Source of the DNA: Alphaproteobacteria bacterium
GTDB lineage: Bacteria; Pseudomonadota; Alphaproteobacteria; Micropepsales; Micropepsaceae
Length of the DNA stretch: 46,888 nt
NCBI GenBank assembly: GCA_025361185.1
Contig: JANYAR010000157.1
Location: forward strand, 1 to 46,888
Reading direction: 5' to 3'
The number at the start of each line of letters is the position of its first letter. The first letter of the stretch is position 1. The notes beneath the pieces are model-generated. The model worked only from the letters and a program-made list of their open reading frames with translations, was not told the DNA's origin and ran no database searches. Positions 18,754 through 27,743 of this stretch are shown here, piece by piece. Made by a program: the position numbers and the translations under genes.

Positions 18754-20985
18754 TCAGCTCCGGCGCTTCGCCTGATTTTGCATTTTGAGCGCGCGGCCGC
18801 GCCCCGACAGGGACGGATTGGTCATGAAGTAAGTATGCGCGGAGAAAGCATCGCCATCCTCAGAATGCGAATCGCGGACATAATGTCCGTCCGCCTCCAT
18901 ATACCAGCTTTGCGCCTGGTCTTTCAGTTGCGCCACCATGATCTGGTCAAGGACTTGTTGATGGACCGTGGGGTTTTCGATGGGAACCAGGGTCTCAACC
19001 CGGCGATCCAGGTTGCGCGGCATCCAGTCGGCGGACGAAATATAGACTTTGGCGTCCTTGTGCGGCAGGTCATGGCCGTTGCCGAAGCAGATAATGCGGC
19101 CATGTTCCAGGAAGCGGCCGACGATGGACTTGACCCTTATATTCTCCGACAGGCCCGGCACGCCCGGGCGCAGGCAGCAGATGCCGCGCACGATCAGCTC
19201 CACTTTCACGCCCGCCTGGCTGGCGCGGTAAAGACCGTCGATCATGCCGGGATCCACCAGGCTGTTCAGCTTCACCCATATCCCGGCAGGCTTTCCGGCA
19301 CGGGCGTTGGCGATTTCCTGCTGAATATCCTCCATCAGCCTGCCGCGCAGGGTGAAGGGAGACATGGCAAGCTTTTCCAGCGCCGTGGGTTCGGCATAGC
19401 CGGTGATGAAATTGAACAATTGCGCCGCGTCGCGGCCCAGCGCCGGACTGGCGCTGAACAGCGACAGATCGGTGTAAATCTTGGCGGTGTTGGGGTGGTA
19501 GTTGCCGGTGCCGAAATGGCAATAGGTGGTCAGATGGCCGCCTTCGCGCCGCACCACCAGGCTGATCTTGGCGTGGGTCTTGAGCGCGATGAAGCCGTAG
19601 ACCACCTGCACGCCGGCGCGTTCCAGGTCGCGGGCCCATTTGATGTTAGCGGCCTCGTCGAAGCGCGCTTTCAGTTCCACCAGGGCGGTGACCGACTTGC
19701 CGGCTTCCGCCGCTTCGATCAGCGCGCCGACAATGGGGCTGTCGGATGATGTGCGGTACAGCGTCTGCTTGATCGCCACCACGTCGGGATCGGCGGCGGC
19801 CTGGCGGATGAACTGGACCACCGTGTCGAAGCTTTCAAAGGGATGGTGGACGATCAGATCCTTTTCGCGGATGGCGGCGAAACAGTCGCCGCTGTGATCG
19901 CGGATGCGCTCGGGGAAACGGGCGATATAAGGCTTGAACACCAGATCGGGACGCTCGGGCAGGATCAACTTGGACAAATCCGACAGGCCCATCAGATTTT
20001 CGACGATCACGATCTCCGAATCGTCCAGATCGAGATGCTGGGCGATAAACTGGCGCAGCGCATCGGGCATGGAGGCGCTGCATTTCATATGGATCACGCT
20101 GCCGCGGCGGCGGCGCTTGAGCAGCGTCTCAAACAGCCGCACTAGGTCTTCAGCTTCCTCTTCCACCTCCACGTCGCTGTCGCGTAAGAGCCGGAACATG
20201 CCCCAGCCGTTGACGCCATGGCCGGGAAACAGGCGGTCGAAAAACAGCGCAATGACATGTTCCAGTGGAATGAAGCGCGCATTCTTGGGCGAGGTGTCGG
20301 GAAGGCGGATGAAACGCTTCAGCTGCGGCGGCACCGGGATCAGGGCCGAAAAATTCTTGCCGTCGCGCTTGTTGGTCAGATGGGCGGCAATGGTGAAGCC
20401 CAGATTGGGGATGAAGGGGAAGGGATGTGCCGGGTCGATCGCCAAGGGCGTCAGGACCGGGTAAATCTGCTCGGCGAACTGGGCGTCGAGAAAGGCACGG
20501 TCGCGCGCATGGATCTCTTCGCCGGTAACGACGCTGATGCCTTCCTTGCGCAGCTCGGCGTGCAGCTCGCTCCAGATGCGCTGCTGATCGGTGATCAGGG
20601 CGCGCGCACTTTGATCCACTTTGGCAAGCTGCTCGGCGGGCATCAGGCCGTCGTCGCTGGACGTCGTCACCCCGGCGCGCACCATGCCCATCAGGCCGGC
20701 GACCCGCACCATGTAGAACTCATCCAGGTTGGAGGCGGATATGGACAGAAACCGCACCCGCTCGAAAATGGGATGGCGGCGGTTTTGCGCTTCCTCGATC
20801 ACCCGGCGGTTGAAGGCCAGCCAGCTGATTTCGCGGTTGAGAAAACGCTGCGCCGAGGTGTGGTCGAAGGAAGACTGGGGGCCGGGACGAGCCAGGGAGA
20901 CCACCTTTTCGGCGGCGGCGGCATCGCGCGCGGGAACATCCTCGTTCGCGGCGGCAACGGATGGGTTCTGGCTTGGGGTCGACAT
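18754..20985 (-). CDS. ppk1: Polyphosphate kinase 1
   Basis: PPK1 makes polyphosphate from ATP, reversibly. The 743-residue protein has the N-terminal helical domain ([20 protein letters not shown]), the head domain, and two C-terminal catalytic domains. The phosphorylated-histidine region is [11 protein letters not shown] ... [19 protein letters not shown]. About 40 residues of low-complexity Ala-rich sequence precede the conserved core. It follows hdaA by 46 bases, and a perfect DnaA box lies in that gap at 20994-21002. Position after hdaA and before ppx is typical of alphaproteobacteria. Confidence 0.97.
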   Translation of the reverse strand: MSTPSQNPSVAAANEDVPARDAAAAEKVVSLARPGPQSSFDHTSAQRFLNREISWLAFNRRVIEEAQNRRHPIFERVRFLSISASNLDEFYMVRVAGLMGMVRAGVTTSSDDGLMPAEQLAKVDQSARALITDQQRIWSELHAELRKEGISVVTGEEIHARDRAFLDAQFAEQIYPVLTPLAIDPAHPFPFIPNLGFTIAAHLTNKRDGKNFSALIPVPPQLKRFIRLPDTSPKNARFIPLEHVIALFFDRLFPGHGVNGWGMFRLLRDSDVEVEEEAEDLVRLFETLLKRRRRGSVIHMKCSASMPDALRQFIAQHLDLDDSEIVIVENLMGLSDLSKLILPERPDLVFKPYIARFPERIRDHSGDCFAAIREKDLIVHHPFESFDTVVQFIRQAAADPDVVAIKQTLYRTSSDSPIVGALIEAAEAGKSVTALVELKARFDEAANIKWARDLERAGVQVVYGFIALKTHAKISLVVRREGGHLTTYCHFGTGNYHPNTAKIYTDLSLFSASPALGRDAAQLFNFITGYAEPTALEKLAMSPFTLRGRLMEDIQQEIANARAGKPAGIWVKLNSLVDPGMIDGLYRASQAGVKVELIVRGICCLRPGVPGLSENIRVKSIVGRFLEHGRIICFGNGHDLPHKDAKVYISSADWMPRNLDRRVETLVPIENPTVHQQVLDQIMVAQLKDQAQSWYMEADGHYVRDSHSEDGDAFSAHTYFMTNPSLSGRGRALKMQNQAKRRS

Positions 20986-20993
20986 GGCCTAAC

Positions 20994-21002
20994 TTATCCA
21001 CA
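20994..21002 (+). promoter_or_regulatory. Perfect DnaA box between hdaA and ppk1
   Basis: TTATCCACA matches the DnaA box consensus TTATNCACA at every position. It lies 9 to 17 bases upstream of the ppk1 ATG, inside the 46-base gap after hdaA. One such 9-mer could occur by chance in a window of this size. Confidence 0.5.
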
Positions 21003-21031
21003 AACGGTGAATTTGTAATGACGCGGAGCTG

Positions 21032-21679
21032 TCAGGAGCCCGGAAACCCTATCAAGTCATTGATAAAATTGGTATTTATAGGCCTCTTGGCAGCCAATGC
21101 GGCGGCATCGGCACGGGCGACGAAATCGCGGATTGCCTCCGGCGACCGCTCCAGGCTGCGGATCATATGAGCCACCACATTTTCCGGAACCGCCAGCTGC
21201 CGGTCGGCGAACAGCTTGACCGCCAGGCCCATCAGCAAGGCGTCGTCCGGCGCCCAGAGCGCAAAGGCCAGCAAGGCGCGGGCCCGCGAGACAAGGTCCG
21301 GCAAGGACAGGGCGAATGTTTGCGGCCATTCGCCGGGCGGCACCTGGGCGGTCAGCAAAAGTGGGGTGCCCCGTTCCAGCAGTGCAAACAGGGGGGCTTC
21401 CGCCACGCCCGCGGCAACATTCTCCACCACCAGCGGACCATCCGGAATGCCGCGCTCCAGATCGGCCGCATCGATGATCTTGGCTGCGGCCTTCTGCGCC
21501 CACACGGCGGCCAGATGCGACTTGCCGCACGCCGGGGGGCCATAGAGAACCACCGCCGGCGCCGGCCAGTCGGGATAGGAATCCAGAAAGGCGACCGCGC
21601 GTTCGTTGGCCGGAACAACAATGAAGTCGGCGCGTCCGGACGCGCTTCTGGTCTCCAGCGGCAAAACCAGTTGCGTCAT
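21032..21679 (-). CDS. hdaA: DnaA-related regulator HdaA (replication control)
   Basis: HdaA binds the DNA polymerase sliding clamp and promotes hydrolysis of ATP-DnaA, preventing over-initiation. The 215-residue protein starts MTQLVLPLE, which contains the clamp-binding motif QLVLPL (3-8), as in E. coli Hda (QLSLPL). A P-loop, LYGPPACGKSH, and a DnaA domain III-like AAA+ region follow; there is no domain IV for DNA binding. I chose the ATG at 21679 because it gives this N-terminus and an ATGA overlap with the upstream gene stop. It is fourth of five genes in an operon ahead of ppk1-ppx. Confidence 0.93.
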   Translation of the reverse strand: MTQLVLPLETRSASGRADFIVVPANERAVAFLDSYPDWPAPAVVLYGPPACGKSHLAAVWAQKAAAKIIDAADLERGIPDGPLVVENVAAGVAEAPLFALLERGTPLLLTAQVPPGEWPQTFALSLPDLVSRARALLAFALWAPDDALLMGLAVKLFADRQLAVPENVVAHMIRSLERSPEAIRDFVARADAAALAAKRPINTNFINDLIGFPGS

Positions 21680-22215
21680 GCGATGCTGCCTCGGCGCAAC
21701 AATAGGCCGCCATAGGCCGCCGCCGACAGAAAGGTGAACAGGCCGCAAGCCCAGGCCGCTGCTTGCGCGAGGCGCGGCGCCTCCACATCAAAAGCCAGAA
21801 GCAGCAAAATGCTGAAGATATACAAGACCTGAACCAGGGTTGACGCCTTGCCGATCAGTAAGGGCGTTGTGGCGACACGCAAAGCCCGCAACTTGACCAG
21901 CAACCAGCCGGCCACGATCGCCAGATCGCGCACCACTACCAGCGCCAGCAACCACCAAGGTGTCGCGCCAACGAGAAACAGCGCGGCCAGGCACAGCACC
22001 ATCAAGAGCTTGTCGGCGGCCGGATCCAGCCAGGCGCCAAAACCGGACGTCACGCCCCAGCGCCGCGCGATAAATCCGTCCAGGCCATCGCTGGCGCCGG
22101 CCGCCGCGAACGTCACGAGCGCGGCGCTGTCATGTCCGGCCAAGATCAGATATGCGGCCAAAGGCGCCGCCAATAGGCGCAATGCCGACAGCAGGTTCGG
22201 CAGATGCCGGATCAT
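21676..22215 (-). CDS. CDP-alcohol phosphatidyltransferase family protein
   Basis: Family members make phospholipids by transferring a phosphatidyl group from CDP-diacylglycerol to an alcohol; phosphatidylglycerophosphate synthase is the closest well-known type. The 179-residue integral membrane protein carries the full motif D46-G-x2-A-R-x8-G-x3-D64-x3-D68 (DGFIARRWGVTSGFGAWLDPAADK spans it). About six membrane helices are visible. It overlaps both neighbours by four bases (ATGA at each end). Substrate cannot be set by sequence alone; PgsA or a cardiolipin synthase-like role are possible. Confidence 0.9.
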   Translation of the reverse strand: MIRHLPNLLSALRLLAAPLAAYLILAGHDSAALVTFAAAGASDGLDGFIARRWGVTSGFGAWLDPAADKLLMVLCLAALFLVGATPWWLLALVVVRDLAIVAGWLLVKLRALRVATTPLLIGKASTLVQVLYIFSILLLLAFDVEAPRLAQAAAWACGLFTFLSAAAYGGLLLRRGSIA

Positions 22216-23267
22216 TGCGCCTTTGCCAGCATCCATTGCCCGCCGCGATTGGTCAGCGACAGCCCGGCCGTCGCAAAGGCTTCGCGCAACTGGTCGATGC
22301 CGCCCAGATAAGCCAGGTTGATCCGCGCATAATTGGTGTCGATGGCCGTCACCGATACGCCGGTGACATTGCCCACCCCGCCCAGCGCGGCCTGAATTTC
22401 GCTCCACTGCGCCAGACCGGCGATGCGCACATCGACGGTGAGCCGGCCGCGCTGGCTGAAATCGATGGCGCTGCGGGTCTTCCACATATCCTCGATGGCG
22501 CGCACCGCTGCCTGGGCCGCCGCCGGATAGGTCGTGCCCACGGTCTGCAGCATGGGCACATCCAGGCTGGTCTTGGCCGGCTGTTCGCCCACCCCAAGCC
22601 TGCGGATATTCACCGTGAGCTTGCCATTGGCGCTCAGCACCTGCACCAGCCCCACTTCGGTGACATGGTTTTTCAACGCAACCCCCGACACGTCGCTCCA
22701 GCCAGCGGCGTCAAAATTCAGCGCCGCGAGCGTCGCATCGTCTTCCGCGCCCAGCAGCGAGAAAGGCACGGCGCTGTCGCGGAACGCAGGCGCCAACAGG
22801 GCCTGCGCCCAGGGACCGTGACTGACGCCTGGCGACATGGGGATCACCAAAATCCGCTTGGCGGAATTTTGCGAGAAAGCGATCTGAGCCGCGCGCAAGG
22901 TCCGCGCCACGGCTTCGGGATTGAACATATAGGTGACGTCGGCGACATAGCGCGTCGTCGAGCGGCGCTCATTGGCGAGGTTGTAGCCGCGGCTGATGCG
23001 CAAAAGGCCCGCCGTATCCAGCGCCGGCTGGCGGCCCCAGTCCAGTTGGCGGGTCAGCCGGCGGTACAGAATCTGAAAGGCCTTGCTGCGGCCCTGATCG
23101 ATGGCCGCATTCAACGCCTCGGTGGTGGAGGCGCCGGTGGCGTCCACATGAATACCGGAGACGGTATAGAGCGCATCCTGGGCCCGCGCCGGCAGGGCTC
23201 CGCCCAGCAGGCAGGAGGCCGCAAACAGCCAAAGAGCAGAATAAAAAACAGCGGTGCGCAGGATCAT
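22212..23267 (-). CDS. DUF2066 domain exported protein, function unknown
   Basis: The 351-residue protein has a signal peptide (MILRTAVFYSALWLFAASCL through ARAQ, about residue 30). The mature part starts with the DUF2066-type YTVSGIHVDATGASTTEALN ... GRSKAFQILYRRLT pattern and continues with a region ending in repeated short segments such as RLTVDVRIAGLAQWSEIQAAL. The family has no assigned function. It is the first gene of a leftward operon (this gene, CDP-alcohol transferase, hdaA, ppk1, ppx) and is divergent from purM. A promoter-like pair lies at 23292-23320. Confidence 0.85.
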   Translation of the reverse strand: MILRTAVFYSALWLFAASCLLGGALPARAQDALYTVSGIHVDATGASTTEALNAAIDQGRSKAFQILYRRLTRQLDWGRQPALDTAGLLRISRGYNLANERRSTTRYVADVTYMFNPEAVARTLRAAQIAFSQNSAKRILVIPMSPGVSHGPWAQALLAPAFRDSAVPFSLLGAEDDATLAALNFDAAGWSDVSGVALKNHVTEVGLVQVLSANGKLTVNIRRLGVGEQPAKTSLDVPMLQTVGTTYPAAAQAAVRAIEDMWKTRSAIDFSQRGRLTVDVRIAGLAQWSEIQAALGGVGNVTGVSVTAIDTNYARINLAYLGGIDQLREAFATAGLSLTNRGGQWMLAKAQ

Positions 23268-23291
23268 GTTCAGCCTGTCTGGAGGAAGGGC

Positions 23292-23320
23292 ACTATACCG
23301 GCCCCAAGGAACCGGCGGAA
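23292..23320 (-). promoter_or_regulatory. Candidate promoter for the DUF2066-hdaA-ppk1-ppx operon
   Basis: On the minus strand TTCCGC (23320-23315) is followed after 17 bases by TATAGT (23297-23292). The -10 is good and the -35 is poor. It is the only gap of useful size upstream of this operon. Confidence 0.35.
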
Positions 23321-23419
23321 GGCGTCTAACTTCATGCCAAAACTGGCAAAATTGCGGCCCTGTGCGTGGGAAGCGAAGTCGCCTTGCGCCTGCCGCGCGG
23401 GGTATTTAAACGAAGGTTC

Positions 23420-24499
23420 ATGTCATCGGATCACCCCGGGCCCAAGACCGGCCTGACCTACAAGGACGCCGGCGTGGATATCGACGCCGGCGAGGCGCTG
23501 GTGAAGCGCATCGCACCGGCGGCCCGGGCGACGCGGCGGCGCGGCGCCGACGCCGACCTGGGCGGCTTTGGCGGACTGTTCGACCTCAAGGCCGCAGGCT
23601 TCAAAGACCCCATCCTGGTGGCCGGCACCGATGGCGTGGGCACCAAGCTGAAACTGGCGATCGATACGCGGCGCTTCGAGGGGCTGGGCCAGGACCTGGT
23701 GGCGATGTGCGTCAACGACATCGTGGTGCAGGGCGCCGAACCGCTGTTCTTTCTGGATTATTACGCCACCGGCAAGCTTGAAGTGGAGAGCGCCGCCATC
23801 GTGGTCGAAGGCATTGCGCGGGCCTGCAAGGAATCGGGCTGCGCCCTGATCGGCGGGGAGACCGCCGAGATGCCGGGTCTTTACGCCAAGGGCGATTTCG
23901 ACCTGGCCGGCTTCGCGGTGGGCGCGGTGGAGCGCTCCGCCATCCTGCCCAAGACGGCCACCATGAAGGCGGGTGACGTGCTGATCGGTGTGTCGTCCAG
24001 TGGCGTACATTCCAACGGCTATTCGCTGGTGCGCAAGATGGTGGAAAACAGCGGCTTGGCCCTGGATGCCGCCGCACCTTTCGCGCCGGGTAAGAGCCTG
24101 GGCGACGCGCTGCTAACACCGACGCGGCTTTATGTGCGCAGCTGTCTGGATGCCATACGCACCGGAGGCATCAAAGGCCTTGCCCATATCACCGGCGGCG
24201 GTATCACCGACAATCTGCCGCGCTGTCTGCCGGACGGCCTGGACGGCGAAGTGTATCTGGACGCCATCGCTGTTCTGCCGGTGTTTCAGTGGTTGGCACG
24301 CGAAGCGGGCATCGCCGAAGGCGAAATGCTGCGCACCTTCAATTGCGGTATCGGCATGGTGGCGGTGGCGGACGAAAAGAATGCCGGCCGTGTCATTGAT
24401 GCGTTCCAGGAGGCCGGTGACAAAGCGGTGCGCATCGGCAAGCTGGTTGCCGGTTCCGGAGAAGCCAAGGTGGTCTATCGCGGAGCCTTGAAGCTTTGA
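23420..24499 (+). CDS. purM: Phosphoribosylformylglycinamidine cyclo-ligase
   Basis: PurM (AIR synthetase) closes the imidazole ring in de novo purine synthesis, using ATP. The 359-residue product has [12 protein letters not shown] at the start, the [12 protein letters not shown] segment (about 70-81), GGETAEMPG, and [10 protein letters not shown]. The ATG at 23420 follows GAAGG by four bases; a longer frame from 23366 is rejected. The gene overlaps purN. It is a cytosolic dimer in known family members. Confidence 0.97.
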   Translation: MSSDHPGPKTGLTYKDAGVDIDAGEALVKRIAPAARATRRRGADADLGGFGGLFDLKAAGFKDPILVAGTDGVGTKLKLAIDTRRFEGLGQDLVAMCVNDIVVQGAEPLFFLDYYATGKLEVESAAIVVEGIARACKESGCALIGGETAEMPGLYAKGDFDLAGFAVGAVERSAILPKTATMKAGDVLIGVSSSGVHSNGYSLVRKMVENSGLALDAAAPFAPGKSLGDALLTPTRLYVRSCLDAIRTGGIKGLAHITGGGITDNLPRCLPDGLDGEVYLDAIAVLPVFQWLAREAGIAEGEMLRTFNCGIGMVAVADEKNAGRVIDAFQEAGDKAVRIGKLVAGSGEAKVVYRGALKL

Positions 24500-25098
24500 T
24501 CCCACCTGTAAAGCGCGTTGCGGTTCTGATCTCCGGGCGCGGCAGCAATCTGCAAAATCTGATCGACGCGCAGGACGCCAGCTACCGGATCGTGCTGGTG
24601 ATTTCCAATGTCGAAGGTGTGGGCGGCCTGGACAAAGCCCAAGCCGCCGGCATCGCCACCACCGTCATCTCCCATGCCGGCAAAACACGCGAAGCCTTCG
24701 ACGGCGAAATGAACGCGGCCCTGCACGCTGTCCGTGCCGATATCATCGTGCTGGCCGGCTTCATGCGCATTCTCTCAGACGGTTTTGTGCGCGGCTGGGA
24801 AGGCCGGCTGATCAACATCCACCCCTCCCTGCTGCCGGCCTACAAGGGCACCAAGGTGCATGAACGGGTGCTTGCGGCGAAAGAAAGCGTTTCCGGCGCG
24901 TCGGTGCATTTCGTGGTGCCGGAACTGGATGCCGGGCCGGTGATCGCGCAGACATCCGTGCCCGTGCATCCGGGCGATACGCCGCAGACCCTGGCCGACC
25001 GGGTGCTGGCAGTGGAGCACAAGCTTTATCCCGACGCCTTGAAGCTGCTGGCGTCGGACAAGGTGAAACTGCTGAACGGCCAAGCGGTTTTCAGTTAG
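24496..25098 (+). CDS. purN: Phosphoribosylglycinamide formyltransferase
   Basis: PurN adds a formyl group from 10-formyltetrahydrofolate to GAR in purine synthesis. The 200-residue protein has [14 protein letters not shown] (about 9-22), the catalytic stretch [13 protein letters not shown] (N and H), and LDAGPVIAQ with the catalytic aspartate. The first possible start is TTG at 24496, overlapping the purM TGA as TTGA, with GGAG ten bases upstream. No ATG or GTG gives a complete N-terminus, so TTG is favoured. It converges with the membrane-protein gene and overlaps its end by eight bases. Confidence 0.96.
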   Translation: MIPPVKRVAVLISGRGSNLQNLIDAQDASYRIVLVISNVEGVGGLDKAQAAGIATTVISHAGKTREAFDGEMNAALHAVRADIIVLAGFMRILSDGFVRGWEGRLINIHPSLLPAYKGTKVHERVLAAKESVSGASVHFVVPELDAGPVIAQTSVPVHPGDTPQTLADRVLAVEHKLYPDALKLLASDKVKLLNGQAVFS

Positions 25099-25747
25099 CC
25101 GCCGCTCTGCTTTTCCACGTCATCCGCCACAACACAAAGCCGACCGAAAATGTCAGGACAAACCCTGCGAGGCGAACCATGGGGATCGGATTGACAATCA
25201 CGCCCGTCGACGCCTCAATCGACCGGATCGCCAACACGCCGGCAAGATCAAGTCCAGCGCCCAGGAAGAACGACACATAGCTTGCGCCTGTCCTGCGTAG
25301 CATCTGCCAAAGCGCCACGAGATACAACAGACCGGCCACCACCCATAAAGCAACCACCCAGGCCGGCGTGGCATCCATGAGCGGAATCAAGCGCCGGTAA
25401 TCATCGCCCGCGGTCCTCAGACCCAGAAAATGCGCCAGCCCCAGATATTTCATGCGATAGGCCATAATCAGCAGGGGGGCAAAGAATTCCCGCAAAGCCA
25501 GCAGCACAATCAAGCAGGCCAAGGCGGAACGCGCATACCATGTTTGCAGCATGTCGCTCATCCTTTCGCGGTATCCGGCAATCACACATCCCAGCGCCCA
25601 GTGCAGAGCCACGTTGTCATTTTCGATAAACCCCAATTCGCTTTCCATGGCTGCGCTCCAATCCGCACGGGCAGAAGGCATGATCAGCGCGGCATGGCGC
25701 ATGAGCGCGCAAGCAACCTGCCGCGCAGGGGCGGGCCGGGCGCTCAC
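25091..25747 (-). CDS. Membrane protein coupled to a PadR-type regulator
   Basis: The 218-residue protein starts with a hydrophilic part including ADWSAAMESELGFIENDN and ALHWALGCVIAGYRERM. This resembles the soluble N-terminal part of proteins often encoded next to PadR regulators, but I cannot assign a function. Four membrane helices follow, for example SALACLIVLLALREFFAPLL, WVVALWVVAGLLYLVALW, and RLAGFVLTFSVGFVLW. It overlaps the PadR gene by four bases (ATGA), so the two form a two-gene unit. Such membrane partners are thought to sense or respond to membrane stress in PadR pairs; that is inference. Confidence 0.75.
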   Translation of the reverse strand: MSARPAPARQVACALMRHAALIMPSARADWSAAMESELGFIENDNVALHWALGCVIAGYRERMSDMLQTWYARSALACLIVLLALREFFAPLLIMAYRMKYLGLAHFLGLRTAGDDYRRLIPLMDATPAWVVALWVVAGLLYLVALWQMLRRTGASYVSFFLGAGLDLAGVLAIRSIEASTGVIVNPIPMVRLAGFVLTFSVGFVLWRMTWKSRAAAN

Positions 25748-26046
25748 GCTTTTGCTCCAAGAATTTTTCCGGAGATGGGCGGCGCGGGCAGAATTTGCGC
25801 GCGCGCGAAAGCGAGACCGGTCAGTGTCAGACGATAGACGTGGCGCGGCGGCTTTCCGGTTTTTTCCGGCTCACGCCACTCAGCCTCCAACAACCCCTGG
25901 TCGGAGAGCCGCATGAGAAGCGGATAAAGCGTTCCGGATTGGAGGCCGGTCTTTTTCAGAAGCTCGTAGCCGTAACGCCAGGCCAATGGGTCTTCCAGCA
26001 TTGCCGCCAGAAACCGGTTGGTCTGGTTGGAGGGTGTACGCGCCAT
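25744..26046 (-). CDS. PadR family transcriptional regulator
   Basis: PadR proteins are winged-helix regulators, often repressing adjacent stress or efflux genes. The 100-residue product has the family pattern YGYELLKKTGLQSGTLYPLL, then RLSDQGLLEAEW and RHVYRLTLTGLAFARAQI. It belongs to the short, single-domain type. It lies upstream of and overlaps the membrane-protein gene and is likely autoregulated. The gap upstream (26047-26085) contains the AT-rich stretch TCTACATATATAGAGTTAG, which could hold its operator and promoter. Confidence 0.9.
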   Translation of the reverse strand: MARTPSNQTNRFLAAMLEDPLAWRYGYELLKKTGLQSGTLYPLLMRLSDQGLLEAEWREPEKTGKPPRHVYRLTLTGLAFARAQILPAPPISGKILGAKA

Positions 26047-26085
26047 CAGGATAATTCTACATATATAGAGTTAGCCGTCAAGGGG

Positions 26086-26346
26086 CTAATAGCGCCCACC
26101 CTGCAGCCAGCCGATGAAGGGCGGCTTGAAATTACACGGCAGCGTCAGCGCAAAGGGGCGGATGTCCAGAAAATTGCAATAGGCCGGTCCCCGGGGCGCC
26201 GGCGGCAGGGTCTTGTACATGGTGATCATGTAACTGTTGTACAGCCCGCTGGGCAGGTCTTCGCGATAGACAAAGCCCCCGCCGATGATGCCGTAGATGC
26301 AGAAAATCCAGACGGCGATCACGGCGACGCGCATCCAGACCGGCAT
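26086..26346 (-). CDS. Small membrane protein, function unknown (86 aa)
   Basis: The product starts MPVWMRVAVIAVWIFCIYGI with one clear membrane helix, then a hydrophilic part (YREDLPSGLYNSYMITMYK) and a C-terminal part with two cysteines (AYCNFLD and TLPCNFK). The ATG at 26346 overlaps the stop of the SDR gene as TGATG, which supports this start and translational coupling. A longer frame to 26382 is possible but unsupported. I recognise no family. Confidence 0.65.
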   Translation of the reverse strand: MPVWMRVAVIAVWIFCIYGIIGGGFVYREDLPSGLYNSYMITMYKTLPPAPRGPAYCNFLDIRPFALTLPCNFKPPFIGWLQGGRY

Positions 26347-27179
26347 CAGCCCAGATCCGCAATCTGCGCCGATATCTCCCACAGCCGTTTGGCATCTTCG
26401 TCATTGCGCGCTTCCGCGGTGGGCGTGGCGGGTTTGCATTCATAGAAATACACGCCGCTGACATCGGCCGCCTGCGGCGACGACGCCAGATAGATGATGG
26501 TCTGGGCGCCTTCTTCCGGCGAGATGGCGCCGATCGGCTTGGCCACCTTCAGCACCGTGCGCATCAGCCCGCCGCTATTGTCGCCAAAGCGGGTGGCGAC
26601 AAAGCCGGGATGCAACGCATTGGCGGTGACGCCACTGCCGGCGATGCGCCGCGCCAGTTCTCGGTTGAACAATATGTTGCAGAGCTTGCTTCTGGAATAG
26701 ACCGGAAAGCCCACATAACTGCGCCGCGACTGCAGATCGTCGAAATCCAGCCGGGCGCCGCGATGGGCATTGGAGGCGACGGTGACGATGCGACCGCCCG
26801 CTTTCAACTTGCCCAGCAAAAGATTGGTGATGACGAAATAGGCCATGTGGTTGAGCGCGAATGTCATCTCCAGCCCGTCAACCGTCTCCTGCCGCTTGTT
26901 GAACAGGGCGCCGGCATTGTTGACCAGCACGTCAATCCGTGGTTCGCGCGCCAGTTCGCCGCCCACCCGCTTCATTTCCGCCAAGGTGGAAAGATCGGCC
27001 ATGTGCACGGCATGGTCGGCGGCCGGATTGGCCTTGTGCAGTTTCGCCATCGTGTCGTCGGCGCGGGCCTTGTCGCGGGCGGTGAAGACGATGCGGGCGC
27101 CCTGCTCCGCCAGATGGACAGCCGCGACTTCGCCGATACCCGACGTCGCGCCTGTGATGATGACGGTTTTGCCTTGCAT
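26346..27179 (-). CDS. Short-chain dehydrogenase/reductase, retinol dehydrogenase-like
   Basis: The 277-residue protein is a classical SDR: the cofactor loop TGATSGIGE (about 8-16), NNAGA, and the catalytic YSRSK. TARDKARADD at the end of the second strand suggests NADP preference. It resembles the protochlorophyllide reductase/retinol dehydrogenase/WWOX-like subgroup; the substrate is unknown. I chose the ATG at 27179 because the Rossmann strand starts there; a longer frame to 27218 would have to translate the upstream terminator hairpin. The only Shine-Dalgarno-like bases (GGGAG) are inside that hairpin. Confidence 0.92.
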   Translation of the reverse strand: MQGKTVIITGATSGIGEVAAVHLAEQGARIVFTARDKARADDTMAKLHKANPAADHAVHMADLSTLAEMKRVGGELAREPRIDVLVNNAGALFNKRQETVDGLEMTFALNHMAYFVITNLLLGKLKAGGRIVTVASNAHRGARLDFDDLQSRRSYVGFPVYSRSKLCNILFNRELARRIAGSGVTANALHPGFVATRFGDNSGGLMRTVLKVAKPIGAISPEEGAQTIIYLASSPQAADVSGVYFYECKPATPTAEARNDEDAKRLWEISAQIADLG

Positions 27180-27181
27180 GT

Positions 27182-27211
27182 GAAAAAGGCTCCCGTGGGT
27201 GCGGGAGCCTT
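27182..27211 (-). terminator. Intrinsic terminator of ndk
   Basis: On the minus strand a ten-base stem, AAGGCTCCCG/CGGGAGCCTT (arms 27211-27202 and 27195-27186) with a six-base loop, ends in a run of five T. It lies 28 bases past the ndk stop and ends three bases before the SDR start codon at 27179. Confidence 0.88.
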
Positions 27212-27239
27212 GTATCATTTCTGCCGGTGAAACTCGATG

Positions 27240-27662
27240 CTAAGAAACGATGTCGAGGTCGCGAAAGAAGAACTTGATCTCGTTGGCAGCGGTTTCCGGC
27301 GCGTCGGAGCCGTGCACCGAATTGGCCTCGATCGACTCGGCGAATTCCTTGCGGATGGTGCCGGGGGCGGCATTGGCGGGATTGGTCGCCCCCATCACTT
27401 CGCGGTTCTTGGCGATGGCACCCTCGCCTTCCAGCACCTGAACCACCACCGGACCGCTGATCATGAACTTGACCAGATCCGCAAAGAAGGGGCGCTCGCG
27501 ATGCACGCCGTAAAAGGCCTCCGCATCGGCCTGCGACAGGCGCATGCGGCGGCTGGCGATGACCCGCAAACCTGCATCCTCGAACTTGGCGATGATCTTG
27601 CCGGTGAGGTTCCGGCGCGTCGCGTCGGGCTTGATGATCGAAAGGGTGCGCTCGACGGCCAT
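27240..27662 (-). CDS. ndk: Nucleoside diphosphate kinase
   Basis: Ndk balances nucleoside triphosphate pools by transferring phosphate through a histidine. The 140-residue product starts [20 protein letters not shown] and contains the active-site segment [12 protein letters not shown]. Length is normal. The ATG at 27662 is preceded by GGAG and places the conserved TLSIIKPD correctly; a much longer upstream frame is rejected. Monocistronic between a facing promoter region and a strong terminator. Confidence 0.98.
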   Translation of the reverse strand: MAVERTLSIIKPDATRRNLTGKIIAKFEDAGLRVIASRRMRLSQADAEAFYGVHRERPFFADLVKFMISGPVVVQVLEGEGAIAKNREVMGATNPANAAPGTIRKEFAESIEANSVHGSDAPETAANEIKFFFRDLDIVS

Positions 27663-27692
27663 AGGGACTCCGCAAAAGTTAAAAGCGGCGGG

Positions 27693-27721
27693 GTTATGCA
27701 TTGGGATTGCGCCCAGAGCAA
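27693..27721 (-). promoter_or_regulatory. Candidate ndk promoter
   Basis: On the minus strand TTGCTC (27721-27716) is followed after 17 bases by CATAAC (27698-27693). It overlaps the candidate promoter of the divergent ABC-F gene (27707-27734), so the two may compete for RNA polymerase. Confidence 0.35.
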
Positions 27722-27734
27722 GGACCGTTATAAG
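27707..27734 (+). promoter_or_regulatory. Candidate promoter for the ABC-F ATPase, nearly leaderless
   Basis: TTGCGC (27707-27712) and TATAAG (27729-27734) are separated by 16 bases. A start about seven bases past the -10 would put the transcript start only a few bases before the ATG at 27744. Confidence 0.4.
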
Positions 27735-27743
27735 GCCCCACAA

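Noticed and set aside
20994-21002. Replication origin suggested by the DnaA box
   Set aside because: A single box without an AT-rich unwinding region or clustered boxes does not support an origin.
23268-23419. Purine riboswitch upstream of purM
   Set aside because: I found no conserved purine or other known riboswitch core in this short gap.
27237-27743. Upstream extension of the ABC-F open frame
   Set aside because: It is antisense to ndk and lacks any ABC-F similarity; the real start is at 27744.
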